Position numbers and translations under genes: made by a program. From CAZTTG01 sp964615935 (GTDB lineage: Bacteria; Planctomycetota; UBA1135; GCA-002686595): DNA of 64,000 nt. The stretch lies in contig CAZTTG010000005.1 in assembly GCA_964615935.1 (NCBI GenBank), positions 45,922 to 109,921 of the forward strand, given 5' to 3'. The notes under the pieces are model-generated. The model saw only the letters and a program-made list of their open reading frames with translations. It made no database searches and had not been told where the DNA came from. Positions 9,417-17,070 of this stretch are shown here, piece by piece. Each line of letters opens with the position of its first letter. Positions within the stretch are counted from its first letter, which is position 1.

Positions 9417-9810
9417 CGCGGCCCTCCTTCGGCCCCGCCTCCAGGGCCTCGACCTCCCGTCGGATCACCCGGCCGAGCTCCTCGGCCGCCATCCCCGCCT
9501 GCCGGAGCCGCGCGAGGGTCGCCCGCAGCTCGTCTAGCAGCCGGGCGCGCTCGGTCGGCCCGGCCTCCGACGGGGCCGCCACCTCGACTCCGGCCCGTTC
9601 GCGGATGACCACGAAGCCCTCCGCCTCGAGGAGCCGGTAGGCCCGGGCGATCGTGTTCAGGTTGACCCCCAGGTCCCCGGCTAGCTGGCGGACCGACGGC
9701 AGCGCCGCGCCCGGCGCCAGGGCGCCCGAGGCGACGAGCCGCCGGAGCTGGGCGGCCACCTGCTCGTAGACCGGGTCCGGGAGACCCCGATCGATGGTGA
9801 GGGTCGGCAT
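9409..9810 (-). CDS. GntR family (YtrA-like) transcriptional repressor
   Basis: 133 residues, starting at the ATG at 9810; a longer in-frame start would run through the palindromic operator and is unlikely. Residues 12-77 form a GntR winged helix (PVYEQVAAQLRRLVASG, LPSVRQLAGDLGVNLNTIAR, AYRLLEAEGFV). The remaining 55 residues are a short helical tail (LLDELRATLARLRQ), the size expected for the YtrA subfamily, which lacks a large effector domain. The gene is the first of a two-gene unit with the DUF1648/DUF5808 membrane protein. A perfect 22-bp palindrome lies 10 bases upstream, fitting autoregulation. YtrA-type regulators are often released by cell-envelope signals, but no inducer can be read from the sequence. 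Confidence 0.9.
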   Translation of the reverse strand: MPTLTIDRGLPDPVYEQVAAQLRRLVASGALAPGAALPSVRQLAGDLGVNLNTIARAYRLLEAEGFVVIRERAGVEVAAPSEAGPTERARLLDELRATLARLRQAGMAAEELGRVIRREVEALEAGPKEGRDD

Positions 9811-9820
9811 GGCTCGAGTC

Positions 9821-9842
9821 CTGTATACAAGCTTGTATACAG
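9821..9842 (-). promoter_or_regulatory. palindromic operator of the GntR unit
   Basis: A perfect 22-bp inverted repeat made of the half-site CTGTATACAAG and its mirror, each half containing GTATAC. It sits 10 bases upstream of the GntR start codon in an AT-rich island within GC-rich sequence. The TATACA inside it could also be the -10 element, so bound repressor would block polymerase. The GTNnAC core is the known GntR pattern. Confidence 0.85.
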
Positions 9843-9940
9843 CCGTCCAGGCGCGGCATTCGGGTTTCCCTCGCCACCGATCCGGATGATCGGGCAATCC
9901 GTTGCCCGACAATGGCTTGCGGCGTCTCCCTGCCCCGCCC

Positions 9941-11017
9941 TCAGGCCCCCAGCGCCGTCGCGTGCAGCTCGACCAGGCCCTCGTCGAAGGCCTCGGGCGG
10001 GTGCAGCTCCCGCATCCTGCCGGCAGCGCGCCGGCCCATCTCGCGAGCCGCCTCGGGGTTGCTCACCAGGAGCTCGATCTGGTCGGCCAGCTCCTCGGCG
10101 CTGCCGCGCTCGACCAGGACCCCGCTCACGCGGTCCTCGATCAGGTCGAAGGACTCGCCGACCGCGGCCACGATCGAGGGCCGGCCGAGGGCCAGGGCCA
10201 TGTGCGCCAGCCAGTCGGGTCCATCGAGGCGGCAGGAGACGTGCACGTCCAGCGAGGCCAGGGTGGTGGCCGCCTCGGCGCCGCCCGGGACGGCCAGGAC
10301 CGCGCGCCCGTCCAGCTCGCCCTTGCGCAGCCGACGGCGCAGGGCGCCCTCGGTGGGCCCCTCTCCCAGGATGACGAAGAGCAGCGGACGCTCGAGCCGA
10401 CCCAGGCGCTTGGCCGCGGCCAGGAAGGTCTCGGTGCCGTGGCGCTCGTCGAGCAGGCCCGAGCAGCCGATCCGGATCGGGTCGGGGTGCTCGAAGGGGG
10501 CCGGGCGCGCGGGATCGCTCAGGGCGTCGGGGAGCCGAGGCGAGTGGGGGATCACCCGCAGGAGCTCCCTCGGCACCTGACCCTGGTTGACGATCTCCGC
10601 GGCCAGGGTGGAGGCCGAGATGACCACTCCGCGCAGGCGCGGGGCGTAGCGGGGGATCCGCCCCCGGTTGGCGCGGTGCACCTCCAGCACGTAGGGCGCC
10701 AGCAGGGTCCGGGCCAGGGTGGCCGCCAGCGGGGCGAGCCGCTCGGAGGTCACGTGAACCAGGTCCGGCGCCAGCTCGATGAGGAGCCGGCGCAGTCGCC
10801 AGGCCGCGAAGGGACCGCGGCGGGGGTCGAGCGGGATCTCGGTGCGGCGGATCGGAACGCCCAGGTCCTCGAAGGGCCGCCGCCGCGAGCCGTCGCGAGA
10901 GACCAGGGTGACCCGCTCGCCCCGGCTCAGCAGGGTGCGCGCCACGGCCAGCGCCCTCTCGGTCTCCCCCGAGAAGCCCAGGTCGGTGTGCAGGAGAACC
11001 GTGTGTCGCGAGCTCAC
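9941..11017 (-). CDS. GT4-type glycosyltransferase (GT-B fold)
   Basis: 358 residues. The N-terminal half begins with a HTDLGFSGETERALAVARTLLSRG Rossmann element, and the ELAPDLVHVTS segment is typical of family 4. The C-terminal half has the sugar-nucleotide domain: IRIGCSGLLDERHGTETFLAA, LLFVILGEGPTEGALR, and the MALALGRPSIVA...LIEDRVSGVLVERGSAEELADQI block, where the usual EXFG/EXXXXE glutamates are replaced (HMALALGRP, then ESFDLIED). It probably transfers an activated sugar to a lipid or surface glycan; donor and acceptor cannot be told. It stands alone between the GntR unit and a divergently transcribed beta-helix gene. The start codon has no strong ribosome site but is the first Met of the fold. 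Confidence 0.85.
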   Translation of the reverse strand: MSSRHTVLLHTDLGFSGETERALAVARTLLSRGERVTLVSRDGSRRRPFEDLGVPIRRTEIPLDPRRGPFAAWRLRRLLIELAPDLVHVTSERLAPLAATLARTLLAPYVLEVHRANRGRIPRYAPRLRGVVISASTLAAEIVNQGQVPRELLRVIPHSPRLPDALSDPARPAPFEHPDPIRIGCSGLLDERHGTETFLAAAKRLGRLERPLLFVILGEGPTEGALRRRLRKGELDGRAVLAVPGGAEAATTLASLDVHVSCRLDGPDWLAHMALALGRPSIVAAVGESFDLIEDRVSGVLVERGSAEELADQIELLVSNPEAAREMGRRAAGRMRELHPPEAFDEGLVELHATALGA

Positions 11018-11235
11018 GAGCTTCCCTCCTCCTCGGGGAGGGCGCGGTCATTCTGGCGCCGGGGGCGGCCCAGGGAAAGCACCGGCCCCGGGCCGGCTCC
11101 CCCTCCCGCGAAATCGGCGGTTTTCCGCGTGGCACCGCCCGCGGCCCTGCGCTTGAGGGCGCGCCACCGGATTCGCCTCCGGGCGCACGGGCCGCGACGC
11201 GGTCCGCGGACCGGAGAACCCCCAGGAGGACCCCC

Positions 11236-12336
11236 ATGTGCCCCCCTTCCGCGAGAGCGGCCATCGCCGCGCTCATCCTTCTGCTCCTCGCGGGGGCGCC
11301 CTGCCGGGCGCAGATCGTCTCCGGCCAGAGCGGCGCGACCGTGTCCGGCTCCCGCAGCTCCGCTCCCTGGGGCACGGTCTACGTTCCCGACCAGCTCCCC
11401 ACCATCCAGGCCGCCATCGACGCGGTCCCCGACGGGGTGACGGTCGTGGTCCGGCCCGGCGTCTACCTCGAGAACATCGACTTCCAGGGCAAGGCGATCG
11501 AGGTCCGAAGCGAAGCGGGGCCCCACCTCACCACCATCGACGGGGGCGGGCAGGACAGCGTCGTGACCTTCGCCAGCGCGGAGACGGCGAGCTCGGTGCT
11601 GGCGGGCTTCCGGATCACGGGCGGCGACCACCCCTCCAAGGCGGGGGGCATCCACTGCTCGGGCGCCTCCCCGACGATCCAGGGCAACATCGTGATCGGG
11701 AACCGCGGGGCGGGCGGGATCTGGGCCCTGTCCTGCTGTCCCCTGATCGAGGGCAACGTCATCACCTCCAACCACGCGGTGGCCAACGGCGGAGCGCTGC
11801 TGTCGGTCAACTCGGCCTACCCCCGGCTGAGGAACGACCTGATCGCCTACAACACCGCCACCTGGGCGGCGGGCGGGCTCCTCGTCAGCGGCGCCAGCCG
11901 GGCGAGCGTCTCGAACTGCACGATCTACGGCAACGCCAGCGGCAACGGCGGGGGGGTCTACTGCGGCAACTCCACCGTGGTGCTCTCGGACTGCATCCTG
12001 TGGGACAACACCGCCACCGGGCTGGGCCCGGAGATGTACGCCGACAACGGGGGCACCCTCGACATCCGCTACAGCGACCTGAGGGGCGGGCAGGCCTCGG
12101 TGTGGCTCGACGGAACCAGCACCCTGCTGTGGGGAGCGGGCATGATGGACGCCCACCCGCAGTTCGCGGCCGGTCCCGGCGGCGCCTTCTACCTGAGCCA
12201 GGTCGCGGCCGGCCAGGCCCTGGACAGCCCCTGCGTGGACGCCGGCGATCCGGGCTCGGCGATGATCGAGGGGACCACGCGCACGGACCTCGTCCAGGAC
12301 GCGGGCATCCTGGACCTGGGCTACCACTTTGAGTAG
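11236..12336 (+). CDS. secreted right-handed parallel beta-helix protein
   Basis: 366 residues with an AGGAGGA ribosome site five bases before the ATG. The signal peptide ends at CRAQ. VPDQLPTIQAAIDAVPDG...VVRPGVYLENI is the classic N-terminal cap of pectate-lyase-like beta-helices in planctomycete proteins. It is followed by about nine turns rich in Asn, Gly and Ile (GGIHCSGASPTIQGNIVIGN, PLIEGNVITSN, SVSNCTIYGNASGN, LSDCILWDNTATG). DSPCVDAGDPGS near the end is also standard for this family. These proteins are surface or secreted and thought to bind or cleave polysaccharides; I see no catalytic signature that decides between these. The 3' end is six bases from the convergent acyltransferase stop. 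Confidence 0.85.
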   Translation: MCPPSARAAIAALILLLLAGAPCRAQIVSGQSGATVSGSRSSAPWGTVYVPDQLPTIQAAIDAVPDGVTVVVRPGVYLENIDFQGKAIEVRSEAGPHLTTIDGGGQDSVVTFASAETASSVLAGFRITGGDHPSKAGGIHCSGASPTIQGNIVIGNRGAGGIWALSCCPLIEGNVITSNHAVANGGALLSVNSAYPRLRNDLIAYNTATWAAGGLLVSGASRASVSNCTIYGNASGNGGGVYCGNSTVVLSDCILWDNTATGLGPEMYADNGGTLDIRYSDLRGGQASVWLDGTSTLLWGAGMMDAHPQFAAGPGGAFYLSQVAAGQALDSPCVDAGDPGSAMIEGTTRTDLVQDAGILDLGYHFE

Positions 12337-12342
12337 CGGCTC

Positions 12343-13341
12343 CTACGAGTCGGGCCCCGGGTCGGGGCCCTCCGTCCGCCGGGCCCCGCCGCGCTGCTTC
12401 CGGGCGGGGCCCGGCAGGATCTCGCGCTCGCCCTCGCGGATTCGCCACCGGGGCTGGTGCCAGGCCCACTGCTCGGGCGTCTCGCGGATCCAGGCCTCGA
12501 AGCGCCGGTTCATGCGGGCGACGATCTCGCGCACGGCCTCGCGGCGATCGAGGCCGCGATCGAGCTCGAGGGGCTCCTCGGCCGAGAGGAGGTACCCCCC
12601 CCCGCGCGCCGCGCAGCGGACGAGGATCACCGGCACGCGGGCGGCTCGCGCCAGGGCCGCGGGGGCGGTCAGGGTGAGGGCCGGCACGCCGAAGAAGGGG
12701 ACGAACACCCCGTCCAGCCGCGGCACCTCCAGGTCGGCCAGCATGCCGAGCGTCCGCCCCGAGCGCAGCAGCTCGAGCAGGCGGCGGGGCGAGGCGTCCT
12801 GCGGCAGGGTCTCGACCCCGTAGGCCCGCCGCATCTCGATCAGCCAGTCCGAGCTGCGGTCCCGCACGCGGCGCCGCCCGATCACGTGCCCCCGGTGGCC
12901 TCGCCGGTGGAGAGCCGCGCACAGGAGCTCCCAGTTGCCCAGGTGCGCGGTGACGATCAGGACGCCGCGACCCGAGGCCAGCTGCCGGTCGAGGATGGCC
13001 GCCGAGCGCTCGAAGGCCACCTGCCGATCGATCCACCCCCCCAGGCGCCTGGCGTGCTCCTCCGAGCGCGAGCCCCGCGACAGGCGCGCCCACTCGTGCG
13101 CCAGCCGCGCGGAGTGGCGTCGCACGCCCCGCGCGATGCGCCGCCGGCCCGCGTCGTCGAGCTCCTCGCCGTAGGCCAGCTCGAGGTTGTCGAGGATCCG
13201 GCGCTCGAAGCGGGAGAAGCGAGCGGCCGCGGCCAGCGAGCCGAGGAAGGCGCGCGACAGGGGCGCGGGCAGCGTCCCGATCGCGCCCCCGAAGGCTCGC
13301 AGGGCCCGCGCCCGGATCCTGCGCCGCAGGGGCTCAGCCAC
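12343..13341 (-). CDS. LpxL/HtrB-family lysophospholipid (late lipid A) acyltransferase
   Basis: 332 residues. The catalytic HX4E motif is HLGNWE (His133-Glu138) preceded by GRGVLIVTA, and RLLELLRSGRTLGMLADLEV...VFVPFFGVPA...APAALARAARVPVI matches the later conserved blocks of the LpxL/LpxM superfamily. RIREGE near the end also fits. The family transfers an acyl chain from acyl-ACP to a lipid A precursor or related glycolipid at the inner membrane; a helical N-terminus (about 15-40) would anchor it. Its start overlaps the end of the upstream kinase gene by 8 bases, so the two are co-translated and probably act on the same glycolipid. LptF/G and a GT9 gene are nearby. Confidence 0.88.
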   Translation of the reverse strand: MAEPLRRRIRARALRAFGGAIGTLPAPLSRAFLGSLAAAARFSRFERRILDNLELAYGEELDDAGRRRIARGVRRHSARLAHEWARLSRGSRSEEHARRLGGWIDRQVAFERSAAILDRQLASGRGVLIVTAHLGNWELLCAALHRRGHRGHVIGRRRVRDRSSDWLIEMRRAYGVETLPQDASPRRLLELLRSGRTLGMLADLEVPRLDGVFVPFFGVPALTLTAPAALARAARVPVILVRCAARGGGYLLSAEEPLELDRGLDRREAVREIVARMNRRFEAWIRETPEQWAWHQPRWRIREGEREILPGPARKQRGGARRTEGPDPGPDS

Positions 13342-14701
13342 TCCTCAGCTCCCCGGTGAGGCGCGGCACCTCGCGGCGGTGCCCGCGATGGGCGTCCAGG
13401 TAGGCCGCCCGGTACACCATCCGCTCGTTCCCGTCGGCCTCGCCGAGCGCTCCCAGCAGGCGATCCCAGCCCGGCCCGCGCCGCTCCGGCGTGAGCGACA
13501 GCAGGCCCGGGAGCGCGCCCAGGAAGGCCCGGCCTTCGTCGTCGAGGAAGAGCCGCGCGCCCGGCCCGAGGTCCAGGCCGCGGTCGTGGAGCTTGCCCAT
13601 CAGCCGGCCGAGCTCGCCCGCGAGGCGGCAGCGCTCGCGGCCCGCCGCGGGAAGGGGGCGCTCCCCCAGGGGCGCGGCGTCGGGGGGGAGCTCGAGGGCG
13701 GTCCACGGCGGCGAGCCCAGATGCACCGCCAGGGGCCGCGCGGCCGGGATCCGATGCTCGAGGAGCCGGCTCGAGGTCAGCCAGGCCCCGCGGGCCGCCG
13801 CGGGCGAGTCGGGCTCGAGGAGCAGGACGCGCCGGTCGCCGCGATCGGGATCGGGGACCTGGCGCCCGGTCGCGGCCCGCGTCCGGCCTCGCTCCATCCC
13901 GTCCATCAGGCGCAGCGCCCAGCCGGGCTCCAGGTCGGCCCGCTCGAAGGACCTCCCCCCGGGCAGGCGGGCGCCGCGGCAGGCGGGACCCTCCCGCAGC
14001 CAGCGCCGCTCCCGGTGGCGCACCACCCCGAGCCGATGGAGGCGCGCGGCCTCCTCGACCCGCAGCGAGAGCTCGGCCAGGCCGCCCAGGCCCGGGCGAA
14101 GCTCGGGGGGCAGGGCGCGGGCCCAGGCGAGCAGGAAGCGCGCCCGGACGCGCGCCGGCAGGCGTTCGCGCGTGCTGGCGGCGATGGAGACCAGGTCGCG
14201 CAGCAGGATCGTCCGGTGCGGGCGCGACCGCAGGCGGGCCCGGTGGAAGTCCACCAGCCAGGCTCCGCCGGTCCGATCCAGGAGCGCGTTGCCCGGGTGC
14301 AGGTCCGGGTGGTCCACGCCCGCGGCGTGCAGCCCGGCCAGCGCTCGGCCGAGCATCGCCGCGGCCCGGCCCGGCTCGCAGGGCCAGGCCGCGCGGCTCT
14401 CGAGGATCTCCTCCAGCGCGGTCGAGTCCGGCAGCCACTGCATGGCGACCTCCCAGCCCCGCTCCGGCGCTCCGCACCTCGAGAGGCCGAGGGGGCGCGG
14501 CACCGGGAGCCCGCGGTCGGCGAGCTCGACCAGGATGCGGTGCTCCCGCCTCGCCCGCCGCCGCGCGCGCGCTACCCCGAAGATGCCGGAGGCCTCGAAG
14601 AGCTTGATCGCGCGGGGAGCCCCGGGCGGGTGGGTCGGCCCGGCGGCGGGATCCTCCAGCAGGAGGCGCCGCCCGAGGCCCTTGCGGATGAGGGTGCGCA
14701 T
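13334..14701 (-). CDS. two-domain WaaP/Kdo-kinase-like protein kinase-fold enzyme
   Basis: 455 residues. The first domain (about 1-210) is a lipopolysaccharide-kinase-type fold: invariant Lys33 in AIKLFEA, HPDLHPGN with catalytic Asp133 and Asn138, and LVDFHRARL with the metal-binding Asp151. The second half (about 240-440) appears to be a decayed kinase copy: RVLLLEPDSP..., GRLMGKLHDRGLDLGPGARLFL and ALPGLLSL occupy the positions of the catalytic and DFG-like segments but lack the HxDxxxxN residues. The active domain probably phosphorylates a core sugar (Kdo or heptose) of an LPS-like molecule. The pairing of an intact and a degenerate copy in one chain is uncommon. The downstream acyltransferase overlaps by 8 bases. 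Confidence 0.8.
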   Translation of the reverse strand: MRTLIRKGLGRRLLLEDPAAGPTHPPGAPRAIKLFEASGIFGVARARRRARREHRILVELADRGLPVPRPLGLSRCGAPERGWEVAMQWLPDSTALEEILESRAAWPCEPGRAAAMLGRALAGLHAAGVDHPDLHPGNALLDRTGGAWLVDFHRARLRSRPHRTILLRDLVSIAASTRERLPARVRARFLLAWARALPPELRPGLGGLAELSLRVEEAARLHRLGVVRHRERRWLREGPACRGARLPGGRSFERADLEPGWALRLMDGMERGRTRAATGRQVPDPDRGDRRVLLLEPDSPAAARGAWLTSSRLLEHRIPAARPLAVHLGSPPWTALELPPDAAPLGERPLPAAGRERCRLAGELGRLMGKLHDRGLDLGPGARLFLDDEGRAFLGALPGLLSLTPERRGPGWDRLLGALGEADGNERMVYRAAYLDAHRGHRREVPRLTGELRSG

Positions 14702-14764
14702 GGCGGGTGTCGGCGCGAGGGGCGGATGGTACCAGGGCCGGCGCCCCCGCGCGGCGAGTCCGGT

Positions 14765-14792
14765 TTGACGGTCGGGCCCCCCCGCGTATCAT
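14765..14792 (+). promoter_or_regulatory. sigma70-type promoter
   Basis: TTGACG at 14765-14770 and TATCAT at 14787-14792 with a 16-base spacer, the best sigma70-like match in the window. It would drive the PAS/zinc protein at 14983 from a leader of about 180 bases. The leader holds a 27-codon open frame (14903-14986) whose TGA overlaps the TTG start of the next gene. Confidence 0.55.
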
Positions 14793-14982
14793 CGCCTCGG
14801 AAGGACGGGGACCCGGCTCGATGCACGACGCCTGCCGCTTCCCCCTCATCCCGCCGCGCCGACCCCCCCGCGACCCCCCTTCAGATCCAGGGACCGCATG
14901 ACATGAGCACCAGCCAACAGGAGATCGGCCCCGGGCTCGATCCCGGGTGCGGTGGGGGAGTAGGGCCCGGCGGAGGGGGTCC

Positions 14983-15525
14983 TTGAGGAAGCTCTGCGCC
15001 TGGTGTGGCCTCGAAATGGGCTCGGAGGAGCCCGGTCGGCTCTTCGGGGGCTCGATCACCCACGGCATCTGCGAGCCGTGCAGGCGGGCCCTCTTCGCCC
15101 AGATGGGCGTGCCGCTGAGGCGGTTCATTGACCTGCTCGACGTGCCGGTGGTGGTGGTGGGGGAAGACGATGACGTCCGGGCCGCCAACCGGCTGGCGTG
15201 CGAGCTGATCGGGAGGGACGTCTCGCGGATCGAGGGCCTCAAGGGGGGAGAGGTCTTCGAGTGCGCCTACGCGAGCCTCCCCGGGGGCTGCGGCAACACG
15301 GTGCACTGCTCGGGCTGCGCCATCCGTTGCAGCGTGACCGAGACCTTCGAGACGGGCGCGAGCCTCCTGCGGGTGCCGGCCACCCTGACCCAGTGCGCGG
15401 CCGGCGAGGAGTGCGAGATCCGCCTCCTGATCAGCACCGAGAAGGCCGTCGACCTGGTGCTGCTGCGGATCGACGAGGTCGCAGCGGGAAGCCCGACCCG
15501 ACCCGCCGGCCCGGCGGGGTGCTGA
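14983..15525 (+). CDS. cysteine-rich PAS domain protein with N-terminal zinc ribbon-like motif
   Basis: 180 residues from a TTG start chosen because GGAGGGGG lies 3 bases upstream; an in-frame GTG at 14947 would add 12 Arg-rich residues. The N-terminus has two CxxC pairs (CAWC and CEPC about 26 residues apart) resembling a zinc knuckle. A PAS-like domain follows (IDLLDVPVVVVGEDDDVRAAN). Inside it is a second Cys cluster (CAYASLPGGCGNTVHCSGCAIRC), a pattern I know from other PAS-like proteins, where it may bind metal or a redox cofactor. There is no output domain, so it probably acts as a sensor partner for another protein. It may share coupling with the tiny leader frame. The gene is convergent with the LanC-like gene, 16 bases apart. 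Confidence 0.65.
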   Translation: MRKLCAWCGLEMGSEEPGRLFGGSITHGICEPCRRALFAQMGVPLRRFIDLLDVPVVVVGEDDDVRAANRLACELIGRDVSRIEGLKGGEVFECAYASLPGGCGNTVHCSGCAIRCSVTETFETGASLLRVPATLTQCAAGEECEIRLLISTEKAVDLVLLRIDEVAAGSPTRPAGPAGC

Positions 15526-15541
15526 GCCTCCTCGAGCCCCT

Positions 15542-17002
15542 CTACCGCGGCAGCTCGATCGCGGCGGTCTTCATGCGCCGGCTGGCCGTGACGCGGCGGT
15601 CGGGGAGGTGGCAGACGGGATCCTGCTCCCGCTCGATGGCCGCCAGGCGCAGCAGGGCCAGGGCCTCGCCGCTGGTGCCCAGCATCAGGCTGACGCCGTG
15701 GAAGATCACGCCCTCCTCGTCGGGGCGGTCGTAGTTGGTCCACTTCAGCCCGGCGGGGTCCTCCTTGGCCAGGCGCAGCAGGTAGGCGGCGACCCCGCGG
15801 GCGTACTCGAGGTACTCCTCCTCGCCCGTGGCCCGCCAGGCGTCCACGAAGTAGTCGAGGATCCCGGCCGCGCCGCAGCACAGGCTCGGCGAGTAGAAGC
15901 GCGTGCTCGAGGAGGGGTCGCCCGGATCGGGCCGGCTGGCCATGACCCATCGCGCCGATCGGCGCGCGGCCTCCTCGAAGGCCTCCTGACCGGTGAGCCG
16001 CGCCAGCAGGAAGAAGAGCCGGCCGGTGCCCGGGGGACCGTGGCACCAGCCCTCCTGGAAGGAGTCCTCGCGGCCCGGGGAGTAGTGATACCAGCAGAGG
16101 GAGTCCTCGCTCCACTCGCCGTGCAGGAGCAGCCAGCGGGCTCCCGCGACCGCGGCCTCCAGGCAGGCCTTGTCGCCGGTCGCGTCGGCCACCCGCGCCA
16201 GGGCGTAGGCGGTCCCGGCCGTGCCGTGGGAGAAGTTGGGGTAGTGGCGCTCGCTGCTGCGCGCCGCTCCCCAGGTGAGCTGATCCCCGTCCTCGGAGCC
16301 CTCCTCCTCGACCGGGGTCGCCTCCTGAATCAGCCATCTCCCCGCGTCGAGCGCACCCTGTCGGTAGCGGCGGTCGCCGGTCTCCTCGAAGAGCTCCAGC
16401 AGGAACAGCAGGGTCCCCGTGGCGCCGCCGATCGCGTCCAGCTGGTGGCTCCAGGTGCGGCCGTCGCCGTCCTTCTGGCTGCGGTCCAGCAGGTCGTCAG
16501 CGGCGCGGCGGGCGACCTTCAGGTCCGCGCGGCTGCCCCGCAGCCGGGCGCGCACCAGGAAGGCGTGGCCCACCCCCGCGTCCCCGGTGTAGAGCCCCTC
16601 GGCGGCCATGGCGCGGGGGTCCTTCGACCAGCGGACATGCTTCCGGTCCGAGTCCTCCGCGACGGCCAGGAGTCCGGCGGCCGTTCGATCGGCCAGCTCC
16701 CCGAGCTCGGCGTCCTCCAGGATGGCGGCGGCGTTCTCGAGGAAGATCAGGACCCCGGCGGTTCCGGCGTAGACGAAGGTCTCGGTCTCCGCCGGTGACT
16801 CGGCGTACTCGGGGAAGAGGACGCCGTCCTCCTCCGCCATCGGCTGCGCCTGCTCCGCCACCCAGCGGGCCGCTGAGCGAACCGCCGCCGCCAGCTCCTC
16901 GTCCAGCTCCTCCTGCGCGGCGCCCGGAGGGCCGGCGATCCCCAGGAGGAAGGAGAGCGCAATCGCGGCGGAAGACGCGTGTCGGGTCCATCTGCGGGGC
17001 AT
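15542..17002 (-). CDS. exported LanC-like (lanthionine cyclase fold) protein
   Basis: 486 residues with a signal peptide (about 1-30, ending GAAQ). The rest is a seven-repeat alpha/alpha barrel of LanC type, each turn marked by a Gly-rich loop: YAGTAGVL, YTGDAGVGHAFL, IGGATGTLLFL, FSHGTAGTAYAL, WCHGPPGTGRLFFL, LCCGAAGILDYF, FHGVSLMLGTSGEAL. The residues matching the cyclase site are present: His259, Cys320, Cys375, and at the third zinc position Cys376 instead of the common His, as in the CCG-type LanM enzymes such as ProcM. No lanthipeptide precursor, dehydratase or transporter is nearby, and the enzyme is predicted to be periplasmic, so classical lantibiotic cyclisation is unlikely. Alternatives are a glycosidase-like alpha/alpha-barrel or a thiol-addition enzyme. 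Confidence 0.8.
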   Translation of the reverse strand: MPRRWTRHASSAAIALSFLLGIAGPPGAAQEELDEELAAAVRSAARWVAEQAQPMAEEDGVLFPEYAESPAETETFVYAGTAGVLIFLENAAAILEDAELGELADRTAAGLLAVAEDSDRKHVRWSKDPRAMAAEGLYTGDAGVGHAFLVRARLRGSRADLKVARRAADDLLDRSQKDGDGRTWSHQLDAIGGATGTLLFLLELFEETGDRRYRQGALDAGRWLIQEATPVEEEGSEDGDQLTWGAARSSERHYPNFSHGTAGTAYALARVADATGDKACLEAAVAGARWLLLHGEWSEDSLCWYHYSPGREDSFQEGWCHGPPGTGRLFFLLARLTGQEAFEEAARRSARWVMASRPDPGDPSSSTRFYSPSLCCGAAGILDYFVDAWRATGEEEYLEYARGVAAYLLRLAKEDPAGLKWTNYDRPDEEGVIFHGVSLMLGTSGEALALLRLAAIEREQDPVCHLPDRRVTASRRMKTAAIELPR

Positions 17003-17070
17003 CGGGCCTCCTCCGGCTCTCGTTTCCGAATCGGGTGCGAGCGCGCAGCCGACACGGTACCGTACGCGCC

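Noticed and set aside
15542..17002. Lanthipeptide biosynthetic cluster around the LanC-like gene
   Set aside because: No precursor peptide, LanB/LanM-type dehydratase or ABC transporter within 10 kb on either side.
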